Source of the DNA: Chondrosia reniformis
Taxonomy: Eukaryota; Porifera; Demospongiae; Chondrillida; Chondrillidae
Assembly (NCBI GenBank): GCA_947172415.1
Contig: OX359193.1
Location: 4,272,501-4,336,500 of the forward strand
Direction of reading: 5' to 3'
Length of the DNA stretch: 64,000 bases
Part shown: positions 24,201 through 34,600 of the stretch, piece after piece
Layout: each line of letters begins with the position of its first letter
Position numbering within the stretch: the stretch's first letter is position 1
Made by a program: the position numbers and the translations under genes
Notes under the pieces: generated by a model
Database searches by the model: none
Told to the model about the DNA's origin: nothing
Seen by the model: the letters and a program-made list of their open reading frames with translations, nothing else

Positions 24201-27200
24201 CTACACCAAGCAAAGAAAGTGTCCTAGAAAAATACTGTAACGGCCAAGCCCACCTACACATAAGAAATTGACAGTGAGTCAGGCCCATGAGTTCTAACAA
24301 GTGAACAATGTTTGAGAGAAGAAAAAGAAAAGATTGAAAGGAAGAAAAAGGTAGCTGAGACAAAAGAAGAACAAAAGAGAACACGTGAAAATAAAAAAAG
24401 GAAAAGCTTAGAGAAAGGGAAAAGATAGCAAAGAAAAACAGCAAGGCAAAGGTAAAATTGTGTGTGATAACACCAAAGTGCATGTTATATCATAGGCAAC
24501 GGAAGCAAGGGGCAAGGGGGTACAAGCCCCCCACTTTTATAGACCAAGGGGGCAGAAGGGCACCACTTACTGATCAAAATGATTACCAATACTCGTATAT
24601 TATCATCTCTATAGCCATAGTGCAAGCCCCCTATACCTGGATGCCTTTCCTTTGCCTATGTATATGTCTGAGAAATTGAATGTACATGAATACATAATCA
24701 ATGTACACTTTACATTATACTTAAGAACATTAAACCTTCATTTAACTTTTAATTTACAACACACAATTCAGCTTATATACGTATATATAATTCTATTCAA
24801 CAGTCACCATGCACACACATGTTTGTGTGGTGCATGACTGTTGAATCTTATATTAAGTGTATACGTATTCCATATACACTTAATAATCAAGTATTTCTCA
24901 TATTTAGCTACGCTAATATCTGAAAAAGATACAATAGGTGAAGTTCCCCAATTTACATCATCTGAAATATACTTATATGAAAGGAGACTTGAAGAAGGAT
25001 ACGACATACCTGACAAAAGATATAAGTTATGGCTTGCTGCTAAGAGAAACCTGGATAGCCCTAGTCATTTGGATCAGTCGCCTTATGATCAGCTTACAGA
25101 TGCAACTGCTACATCCAGCTGCCAAGTAAGGAAATACAGTCATCCAAAGGCTAGGCACTGGATTGGCTGTGATATTTGCAGATGTGTGCTAGTCACTGTT
25201 GCAAGTATTGCAACTTCATTTTTAAATGTTTTCATTTAAATTTCCCGCTTTTCTTGCAAACATTATTTTTATTTATTCACATTGCTTAACAAATCGATAT
25301 AAGGTCGTAGTCAAAGAGAGAAAAACAGATATGTGAGCTTAAACTTAGCAGGGCAGCTAGCTCTATATATATGCTATGAATGTATTATTCGTAATTCTGT
25401 ATATATTTATGTACATATATAGACCTCTTTCCAGTATTGCCACAACATTTGCAAAAATTGTGCAATTGTAACTTTGGTAGGCAAAAGGAGCACCCAGCGG
25501 TACTGTTTAATTAAGTGTGGAAGTTGTTCGTCATCGCTTCTGTCGTGGCATCTATAGCTAGCATCGAGTGTACGGTCAAGTATGGATCGATGGCCAACTT
25601 GGATGATTTGGAGAGTGCATTGGTGACGGCGAAGGACTGCACTAACGATGAAGCGACTTCGCTGAAGCTGCGTTTGTCAGCACACAACGTACCCGAGCTT
25701 CGTGCCATATTAAAGCGGCTCTCTGTCAAGCTTTCCGGAATAGTCAGAAAGGCCGACATTGTGGAGAGACTTGTGTGCATGGCTCAGTTGGGCTGTGTTC
25801 ACCGGGATACAGAAGTAGATGGTGGTGAAGATTTCTTGAGCCTTACTTATGTAACACACGAGGTGAAAGAAAAGCTCCGCACCTTACCTTCCTTTTCATC
25901 CGTGGATAGCTGGACCAAGACTCTGGAAGGTGTTATAGCAGTTTCGATATGCAGTCAATGCGGGCATTCAAGTCCCTGAAGGCATACCGTTTCTTTGCTG
26001 ATGGATTCGTTAGCAACGTGTGGTTTCATGATTGTGCTACAGACAGCCCTCGTGTAGTTTACGTGAGAGGGTTATCTTAGTGGCAGATATTTTATGCAGT
26101 GTTATCATCAATGACACAATGGTTACCATCAACTGTATACAAAACTTACATGTACACTTATGCATTTATAATTACTTATTATGCAATGTCATGGTGCTAT
26201 CACATGCACATAAACACTAGTACTCAACAAGAGGAACATCAAAGTTAGTTAAAAAACAACAAACATGAACAATGTCATTAATGTGATTACTCATGTTCAG
26301 TGGGAAAACAGTGTTGAGGATTTCAAAACGTCGTGCGCGGCCAATGCATCGTTCCACATGAATTCTAAGTTCAGCTATATGACGAGTCTTCTCAACATCA
26401 GGTCCAGGCATCTGCTTATTTCCTCCAAGGCGTGGTGGGACGTTGACTAAAATTCCTTCGGTGGCGAGAAGCTCCTGAATTTTAAACCCTCTATCTGCCA
26501 TGATCATATCACCCCTTTCCAGCGAACTTGATCGGATGGTAAACAATAAAAGTGCAGGCGGGAATCCTTCGTATGCCGGTTGGTACAGTTGAAAACACAA
26601 CAAGAGGTTGGCATTCTAGCACTGCATGGCCAGGAGAACGAGTCTATTGTTGCCTACCACGAGCAAAATGAGGTCACGGGAATTTCCGTTTCCTAGGTAA
26701 CGATGGAACTGGCAAGAGGTCTATAGGCATACTTGACATGCTTAGGAGGTCCTATACTACTAATCAAATACATTTTAATAACTCTGTAGACTTGGATAAA
26801 CAAAGCTAGCTTGCATAGATACTAAGAACAAAGCAAAGAGTTTCAAACTTCTCAGGGAAGTGTCCGCTAGGGGAACATGTCCACACTTCCGGGAATTTTC
26901 AATAAAAGTCGCTAACTAACACTCTTTTTTTAATTTATTCTATTTTATGTTAGAAACATCGTATTGCTAAACAAATTATATAGAATTGAAGCGCAATTCT
27001 TTCTTAATATTTTAGCTACAAGAGCGTCATGATTGCAGGCTTAAAGGAGAAGGTAAGCGGCCATAAGTGATAGGTGCCAAATCGCCAAAAATGTTTTATT
27101 AGACAGTGGAAAATACGAATATAGAATAAATGGTGACACCAATCTATGAAGGATAATGATATCTATGTATACTCCTTTTAAATTCCCTTTAGTTTTTGAA

Positions 27201-28519
27201 TTATAATCAAAAACGTATTTTCGTACCTTTATCGGGGCGCCTCTAGTAGTTCATATCTCAATTAAACAAGGGAATATTCCAGGAGTATACATACAACTTT
27301 TAGGCTGTTACTTACTGAAGAGATTGATGTCAAAAAATGGTTAGATATACAATCCTCCACTGTCTAATAATCCGTTCATTTTCCATTTGTCTCTTCTCCT
27401 TCAAGTAATGGTATTGTCATGTGATTGTCAGCCAAAATTAGTAGTATAGCTTAGCCATCATACAATGACGTCTTATGACGTTGCATATGCACCCAAATAT
27501 TTGGTAACACATTATACAAACATTAGACTTCCGAAGTTGATATTTCAAGTAAGGCTTCTTGGTAGCAATACAGTTTGATCAAAGTTTTTGTTGTCGTAAG
27601 AGGTAAGTGGAAACAATAAGCATATTTCATGTCTACTAATATCTATGTAATTATCAATGGCGAAAATGTATGAGCAATTAACGTAGTATAATCAAAAGAA
27701 AACAGAACGTTTCGGTCACCTAGGCCTTTATTGGCCTTCCTCCACTATACTATAATTTGACATCAAAAACAACTAGTGAAGACTCGTGACGTTTCAGTGC
27801 TGGGTGCTCCGCTTCACGCGCAGGTCACATGCTAAAGACACTTCCGCCTGGAATGTGACACGTCTGTAGGCGCTAATATGATGATTTACAAAAATCGGAA
27901 ATTCGCAGACATGTTCCACATTTGTCCCATTTTAAAGGACCTTCTTCCTTCTATCCCCCTCGAAATTGGTTACCTATAATGCGAGTTCAGCCGTGTTAAG
28001 AACTTTCAAGTACCTATCAGCCTATAACATAAATGCGAAAGAAGGATCATGTTACACGCTGTGTGAGGCAGCGTCCCTAATTAAATGACATCCGTCCCAA
28101 ATAATGTTATTTGGGACGGTTCTTATTTTGCACGATAACTTGTCCATCAAGAGACCGATCCAGCTCTAGTTTGGCGCACGTAATTATATAGAAGTACTTA
28201 TAAAGTGGACCAAAAATCTAAGCGATACGATTATACACGGCTGAGATATAGCGTCCCATTTTAAATGGTGTCCCAAATTCGATGCCACACCCTACATGTA
28301 TTCGAAATCTAGATTCTATATAACATACCACATTCCTTCTTGCTTTCCAGTTATGCTTAACGGACCAATGTCACCATCTATTAGCGGATGGCTGTCTTCG
28401 GTAATGATTCCTGGCTCAGAGGAAGTCTCCATGCGAATTGTATCCTCTTCCTCGCCACTGTCATGTGTCTCCGAAATTTTATGTGAGGTCTTTAAGATAA
28501 CTTCTGTGTCAGAATCCAT
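18515..28519 (-). CDS. TMEM134/TMEM230-family (DUF872) membrane protein, three exons, 9.3-kb intron
   Basis: Exons in transcript order: 28329-28519, 18890-19068 and 18515-18588. Phases fit (2, then 1), giving 147 residues. The acidic cytosolic N-terminus begins [14 protein letters not shown]. Two close membrane segments follow ([20 protein letters not shown] and [17 protein letters not shown]). The end [20 protein letters not shown] aligns in layout with the TMEM134 tail ('YH.....KG..G...LPY'). TMEM134/230 proteins are small endomembrane proteins of poorly known role, TMEM230 being tied to vesicle traffic. The exon 1 to exon 2 link rests on phase agreement and family layout across an intron full of transposons, so it is less certain than the exon 2 to exon 3 link. 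Shares its promoter with the Rieske gene. Confidence 0.65.
19155..19260 (-). repeat. Dispersed repeat family, copy 1
   Basis: Minus-strand copy of a repeat also seen at 31.6, 51.4, 52.3 and 58.4 kb. Shared core: 'tatataagcccaacaaagc' then 'agccaagtagtttgagtg' and 'cagcccca'. Here it reads cactcaaactacttggccgc and attgggctttaatgtatata. Confidence 0.75.
19998..21260 (+). mobile_element. LINE 3' fragment ending in a (GATT)n tail
   Basis: Plus-strand frame at 19998-20310 reads [17 protein letters not shown], then [20 protein letters not shown], ending near [11 protein letters not shown]. This is the C-terminal tail of non-LTR retrotransposon reverse transcriptases ('LQN.A.R.I.....LGW..L..RR...L'). 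A region at 20304-21004 with no known match follows, then a non-coding stretch and a gattgattgatt tandem tail at 21229-21260, typical of CR1/L2-like LINE ends. Whether 20304-21260 belongs to the same element is inferred from the tail. Confidence 0.6.
20537..20714 (+). repeat. Two-copy ~90-bp tandem duplication
   Basis: The unit beginning aaactgccagcagaaaa is repeated once directly after itself (about 20537-20625 and 20626-20714) with about ten differences. Both copies encode LPAENKV.CA.NNTGS.VDD. The two copies lie in different ORFs (20304-20627 and 20606-21004), so the duplication junction introduced a frameshift or stop. Confidence 0.8.
21251..22183 (+). CDS. 'AGY/GGLF' family protein, 310-codon ORF
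   Basis: Longest plus-strand frame of a family of unknown function seen four times here. The first ~55 codons overlap a LINE-type tail and are doubtful, so real family sequence may start near residue 70. Conserved blocks: [19 protein letters not shown] (about 135), [20 protein letters not shown] (about 185), [19 protein letters not shown] (about 235), and [15 protein letters not shown] (about 285). These align block by block with the protein at 35942-36961. No DDE/D triad, zinc finger or helicase motif is recognised. It may be the C-terminal part of a larger mobile-element protein; the AGY block recalls a motif near the C-terminus of P-element/THAP9-type transposases (weak, from memory of the family). 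Confidence 0.55.
22619..24071 (+). pseudogene. pogo-like (DDE_1) transposase, copy 1
   Basis: Starts [19 protein letters not shown]. An N-terminal helix-turn-helix region follows ([20 protein letters not shown], then [20 protein letters not shown]). The DDE_1 core follows: [17 protein letters not shown] (first Asp, about 23340), [20 protein letters not shown] across a frame change near 23415-23530, MIYDEFRG with a stop (second Asp, about 23690), and [20 protein letters not shown] (third Asp, about 23765). A stop at 23416, the shift near 23550 and the stop at about 23710 inactivate it. The same family as the relic at 33382-34991. It interrupts the large intron of the TMEM134-like gene. Confidence 0.8.
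24480..24660. repeat. Small inverted-repeat segment
   Basis: cataggcaacggaagcaagg near 24492 pairs with ctttcctttgcctatg near 24645-24660. The interior has runs such as gggggtacaagccccc. Probably a short foldback; no coding content. Confidence 0.45.
24925..25130 (+). pseudogene. Fragment of a mobile-element protein of unknown family
   Basis: The frame here reads [20 protein letters not shown], then [11 protein letters not shown] recall 'E.RYEEGYDL.D.RY..WL' as a recurrent segment in transposon-encoded proteins of cnidarians and sponges, but I cannot name the domain. The downstream coding potential is weak. Confidence 0.35.
25590..26080 (+). pseudogene. SAP-domain protein fragment, relative of SAP/SWIM/YqaJ mobile proteins
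   Basis: From the ATG at 25590 ([16 protein letters not shown]), a SAP-like motif follows: [20 protein letters not shown], then [16 protein letters not shown], the helix-hairpin that binds AT-rich DNA. After a frame change near 25945 it continues [20 protein letters not shown], then [19 protein letters not shown] and a stop at about 26080. '[16 protein letters not shown]' is found upstream of SWIM zinc fingers in SAP-SWIM-YqaJ proteins of invertebrates. The SWIM and YqaJ parts are missing here; compare 40765-41963, which has SAP and YqaJ pieces. Confidence 0.5.
26217..26603 (-). pseudogene. Harbinger-type (DDE_Tnp_4) transposase C-terminal fragment
   Basis: The minus-strand frame reads [20 protein letters not shown], then [10 protein letters not shown], then [20 protein letters not shown], then [14 protein letters not shown]. 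This is the C-terminal half of PIF/Harbinger and IS5-like DDE_Tnp_4 transposases: the ADRGF Asp and the RIHVER Glu are catalytic positions. The N-terminal half and the Myb-like partner are absent. It lies in the large intron of the TMEM134-like gene. Confidence 0.85.
26620..28328. other. Intron sequence with inverted repeats, no gene
   Basis: Part of intron 1 of the TMEM134-like gene. A foldback spans about 27040-27415: ttattagacagtgga near 27098 pairs with tccactgtctaataa near 27356, and ggagtatacat pairs with atgtatactcc. A perfect 13-bp-arm hairpin is at 28092-28119 (ccgtcccaaataa, loop tg, ttatttgggacgg). 'gcgtccc...ttaaatg..gtccc' motifs recur around 28070 and 28255. No coding content. 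Confidence 0.55.
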
Positions 28520-28657
28520 AGTTTGAATTTCATTAATAGTAATTTTGAGAGCAAGTTAACAGAGAGTCATCGTCTATTCCTCTGCAGTGTGCTGGCCAGT
28601 CTTATCTTCCATGCGCATGATTGCGTAATGCCAGCAGAGTAAGGTAACGCAATTAAA
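28520..28657. promoter_or_regulatory. Bidirectional promoter region, TMEM134-like and Rieske genes
   Basis: Only 138 bp separate the divergent start codons at 28519 (-) and 28658 (+), so a shared promoter is inferred. The interval holds gcatgattgcgtaatgccag and a G/C-richer core than its flanks. No TATA box is apparent. Confidence 0.6.
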
Positions 28658-31600
28658 ATGGATCCGGAGTTTGTAAACGTTATGTCTGTTGAGGAATTAA
28701 AACAGAGAACAAGAGCAATAGTCTCGGTAAACGATCGAATTGTTGCTCTTTTCTATGTCAAGGATGAAATTTATGCTATGGATCACTTTTGCTATCGTAA
28801 GTATCTCCCCACCTCTGCATGTGTGAACGTTAGTCTACCTCGTCACCCATTAATTGTTGGATTGTAGTGTAAATGGCGCTAAGGGTCGTCCGAGAGGACA
28901 GGCAAATTTCCACAAAACAGAATACTGGTAGTACCCATTGCCTCTAAGGCCTGTTTAATACAGACTCTTCAGTGAAGAAGACTAATTACTTTCAGGGTTT
29001 CTTGTAGAAAATATCACAAGCGGGGACACTATAGAGCGTATTTTAACTAGTTTGATATGTTTGTTTGCAATTGATAGGGTGATTTAACTGTCTTTAAGGA
29101 ACAAAAATTTTTAATTGAGAGAAAATACCACCTCCCTGAAAGAAAGCCATATAGTATAGTATGTGTGTGCTGTGCTTTGGTAAATATATGTGACTCTGTT
29201 GTACCATTCAATTAGGTCTCATGCATTAATTATATACTTAATTTCTTTACACTTTTATATTATGGTCTATTACAGTGAAATACCTTAAATTTATTGCAGC
29301 ATTGCATCAGAATCCATTTAATTATCTTTCGACAGTACTCGAAACACATGTAGCACATCAGGTTCTAATAAAAATGCTGGCTACTTCTTCAGCTTGCCCC
29401 AATATCAATGTATCCAATCTCACATGTGAAGAACTGTCAGCCTTATTTTATGTTTCTGGTTATGTGGTCCTTTCTGTACGAAGGAGCATTGTAGGAACAA
29501 ATCTGAACAGTGTTCGGCTCTTGACAGTATGTGCACATTTGAATGTATAGATGAGAAAGAGGAATCATTTGAAGAGTTAGTAAAACAATGGACCATGCTA
29601 ACTGATCATGGAGGCCTCACTATTGTAACCGATACTGCCTTTGACTTTTTTCAACAGTTGGAGATGAAGTGCTGAGAGCATTTATGTACAACACAAGTAT
29701 CTATGAGTAGGAAAATTGATCTTGAAAAGCTCAGTGCTGATGTTGTTAAGATGGAAGAGTTGGCATACTTATGGACAGAAACTACCGCTGCTGATGTTGA
29801 ACATGATATCAAAGGTGATACTAGCCTTAATCTTTTGGTCAAAATTATCAAACTCTATGTGACAGTCCATGGAAATGCATTTGCAAAAGGAATGTTGGAG
29901 AAATACTAACCAACTACGTACAGCTGCAAGCAAATCTTTCTGACCTAAAGGAAAACTGCCTGCCACTAAATCACTCAGGGCAGGATTGAGAATCCAAGGT
30001 GTCTTCATTCTCTTGGGCAATCTGCACAATATCCTCGCAAAGATCTTCTTGCAATGTAACAGACAATTTTGCAGGGTAGCAGACAATTCCTTTTGAAGGC
30101 GCAGTTTCTCCTGGCTCTGAGAAACTATAGAAAATGTGAATGTCAATCAAAGTAAATGACTCTACTAGCTTTCTTTGCATTCCTTGACCTTCTTGCATCC
30201 ATTATAAATGAGTGAACATCTTCAACATACCCTTTGCCTCTTCCTGTTTCAATGACTACTTGTAGGTCCACATTATAATATATTGCCGCAGCCTGAATGT
30301 CCATATGCTCTCCCCACTCAGTACTGGATCTCTCAAGTGCTTCTGCCCTTTTTTCCATGGTTGTTACACCTGGCCATTCTTCTTTAGGAACTCTCTCAGT
30401 GGATCAGGGCATGTATGATAAAATGAAATTATTGCTCTTCTGATTTCCTCAAAACTTGGAGCAACTGTTGCTTTCAGAAGCATGTTTCGCTCAAAGCCAA
30501 AAAATTCCCTTCTTGGTCCACCGTGATCCACAGCCCCTTCTACCACAAATGTCACCTACATATAATTATACATATATAATTAATGTCACATATCACACTA
30601 CATGGAATTTAAATTATGAAACTTTCAGTTGGCAGTTTATACTAGTGCACCTTACATTGTTGAAGGTGTGAGTTAAATGTAATATATATAAATAACTTTG
30701 AGTATACTTTTGGGATTGAACTTCTTTTTGCATACTTCTCGTATGGCATCTGTGAGTAAGAATTGTCTTCTTATTCCTATTCTGTTCATTTTTGCAGTCA
30801 ATTTAGTTGATGCAGCTGTTTGTTTTTGCAGTCAATTACAAATTCATTTATATAGTTGTTCACAAAATCATTTATGCAATCGTTTGCAAAATCATTTATG
30901 CAATCATTTACTAATTTGTTTTATACAATTGTTTAAAATATTGTGCCAGCCCCTTCTATTGTTTTCATTTGCCTATTATGTTGTACAGCTTCATGTTACG
31001 GAAAGATATTTGTATAGATAATACGGTTTCATACGCAGCTATTGTAATACTTCATTTATACGTCAATACATTGTTTTTGCAAATGGCGGCTTTCAGGAAG
31101 CTTTAGTTAACCCTTTAATGACCGTTGACGATATACATCGTCATGATAATTATATGCAGCCGATAACCGTTGACGATATACATCGTCATAGATAGGCGGC
31201 AGGCTTTCCCGGCGAATTATTAGCATATGGGTGGCCAAAGTAAACTCTAACAGGTGTTAAGTGGTCGTCAGACAGTTGCACTTTACGATTAGTGCACACA
31301 GGTGGCAGGAACCTTCCCTCCGTGGCGAAAAAAGCCTACGAATTAACCGTATACGTACCGTGTGAGTGAAGAGAACTCACCAGGCTCTGAATGCGACCGC
31401 ATAGGGTTAGGGTTAGGGTTAGTGCCTGGTCCGTTCTCTTCACTTGATTCGAAAGGCTAAACTTGACGAGAATCCACTTCCTCAGTCGTAAAAACAACCT
31501 TACCTTACACGTAGCACTTACGTACATCACGTGGCCTTCGAAAAAGTCAGTCATAAGGTATAGGGCCGCCCACGCAATAAGTTGGCGCAGAAAGGGTTAA

Positions 31601-34600
31601 CAAAGCTTTTCCATCATTATTTATAAAGTTCAGCACACTTAAGCGTCCTCAATCGTTAGTATTACGAATATATATATTAAAGCCCAACGATGCGGCCAAG
31701 TAGTTCGAGTTAATTCTGGGGATGGCAGCCCCATGAGTTTTTAAACTCGAAATTATTGTTTTTTAGAAAATTAAATGGAAAATCGATTTTCATACAGCAG
31801 ATTTCACTCGTAAATTTTGTCGCATTCCGCCGCGTTCCATATGGGCACATAAATTTCTATCACACGATTTTATTACCATGTAAAACTGAACCACACCAAC
31901 TTCAAGCACATTACAATGAATTCCTTCTTCAAGTGTTGATACTAAGTGTACTATAACAGCGAATGCGTCCATAGACGAATCGATACCGGCAGTAAAAGTA
32001 TTATTTCAGGCTAAGTGCTCTAACGTTGCTGAGAATAGTCTGGTTCTGTGTACACAGTGTAAATAAGTTTTAAGTAAATTCGCATCTGCTCTCACTTCTG
32101 CCTGTTCACTTTTATTTGATTTATTTACAGAAGCATTGAACAAATAGTAAACATTTTTCTGGCTATTGTGGGAATAGGTTTTTGGATATTAATTTATAAA
32201 GTGTAATCTACTACATATTATGTTTCTACTTACTGCAGATGCAGGTGGACCTCTTGCTTTAGGAGACATAGAGGTATGTGGTTTCTGTTGAAATGAATAT
32301 TGTGTTTATATGTAGTTCTGGGAACCGCAAGTATGGTTTACTCTGACCACTAAAGCATTTTCCCAAAACCTGTGATAACAGTTACACTCAAATTAATATT
32401 AGCTAAGCAGTATTAGCTAAGAGTTTGCGGAGAGATTTGATTGATACAACATTTATGATAGTGGTTTCCTGTTTTAAGTTTGCTTTGATTAGTAATAACA
32501 AGGTAAATTTGTGTAATACAAAAAAATGTTGTGTGTGGTAAAACAATCCTTACGATAAGATGTCTCAAACTCATACAATAGGTGGACCAAACTGTTTTCT
32601 CAAGACATGCAACACCTTAAGCCAGTTGCACATACAAAGACAAAGGACACACCAAAATTGGTGCCTATACTGCAACTTCATAGCTGACAAATAAACCACA
32701 GTCAAACATGCTGGTAGCTACGGTACAAATTATTAAAACCTGAACGTTCGACGGGCGTGGAACGTTTTAGAAAACGGGTCGTAAACGTGTACGGGAACGG
32801 GACAGGTTTAGGCTAAACCCGGCCGTTTTCAAGGTAGGAATGCGTTAATAAAGCTGAAATGATTTCACAATTCGACGCCCAAAGTTGACACAATTTTCGA
32901 CACATTCTCAGCAATTATCAACTACGTATCTATGTACGTTAGCATGTTGAGACGGGTACGGAACGGGTACGGGTACGGGCGACCGACGGCCGTCGAACGT
33001 TCAGGTTTTGATAATTTGTACCGTAAGTGTCCTGTGACACTTCAAATGGTGTTGTTAAATAAATAGGGTATATCAGTTTAGCTGTGTAAAGCTTTTCAAT
33101 TCATGGATTGCCCCAACGAAACCAAGTGCACAGAGCATGGATAGGAAGACAATCCATGGATTGTGCAGGGCAATCAGGTTGGTTGCTCGGTAGGTAGCTA
33201 TTCATATTAGCTATTCCACTCGCCAGCAATCCAAACGTATCACTGGGGCTGCCTTTAGCTAAATGAATATACTTTTTGTGCCATCCCTGCATCTTCACTA
33301 TTTTTGTAAAACAGTTTTAATATTTCTTATATAAAGATGTATATTTCCAATCTGTTGAGGTGCGGTGTTGTTAGGTTACTACTGTAAATCCCTTTAATTT
33401 TACTTCCCTATATTTTAGCAATTTGAGCATTTTACATCATAAAACGTCCTTATATTTTAACAATTTTGAAAAATGAACTTTAAATAGTAGTGTACAGAAC
33501 AGTATAATTATAGCAATAACAGTACTAGTATGACATACGATCAGTCAGTGATAGAATCCATAATGCCAGCCTTTATAAATCCTTCTATGATTACATTGCT
33601 GGAAAGGTTTGAAACAGCTTCAATGAGCCATCTGGCATGTAGTTGCTTGAGAACTGATATGCCAAGATCTGGCTTGATATGTTCTAGCTCTATTCCATCT
33701 CCCAACTGCTTTTTGCAGCTCTCCAGTGCAATTGGCTGGTATAAAGATGCACTTGATGTGATTTTTTCCAGTAATTGAAGAACGCTATCACACCTCTGTG
33801 CAGTAAAGACTTTAAAAAGTACAACAGCGAAATGATCCTTCTCTAAGCCCAATCTTTCTCTGGTGGACTGCACATAAGGGACAAGAACAGACTCAATGAA
33901 GTGTAGCATGGTATCTTCTGTGCTCCAATGGCTCTCTGTGTGATGAATGTCCCATCCAGGGGGTAAAATGATGTTGGGATGGCATTTGTTTGTTTTTCCA
34001 CAGTAGATCAAGTGTGGAGGGAGAAGAAAACCAGACATTGTGCATGGCAAAAGAACAGTCATCTCTCTCTTATCTTCCTTCCTGATAACATTAACTTGCT
34101 TCGACCCTTCCTCTGCTAATGTCCACTCACTAGTAGTGACACATATTTAGTACCAGTCTGGTCATAATTTTTAATAAGCTCAGGTGGGATGTTGTGCTTC
34201 CTAATGCAATCAACAATACGCTTCAGAAAGGCCAGTTTTATCTCAGGGATATCCACAGGAACCTTGCGAGCAGCCTTTGTTGCCTTTTACTTAACATAAT
34301 TCATCCTGGTCATTAGAGAGTCTGCCCATTTCTTTCCTAATTGGATTGTTCCCCCATGCTCACACAACAGGGATGGATTGCAACAATTCCCCTAGCAGCA
34401 GCTATAATGATAAATCTATTGACAACTCCACAGGCTAAGCGTAATTTTCTGATATAATCCTGAACATTAGAATCCAAATCTGGTGGTCGTCCACGAAGGC
34501 GGTGCTCAAGTCTCATGGCTGGCTCGTCTGTCCAGTTTTGTTTCAAGGCTTCATAGTTAACCTTGTACAGTGCTCTCGCTCAGAGGCTTTCCTACTTCTC

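Noticed and set aside
30698..31021. Plus-strand frame of 107 codons with repeated HLCNRLQN units
   Set aside because: The repetition comes from a short tandem DNA repeat and the rest is AT-rich hydrophobic filler with no homology.
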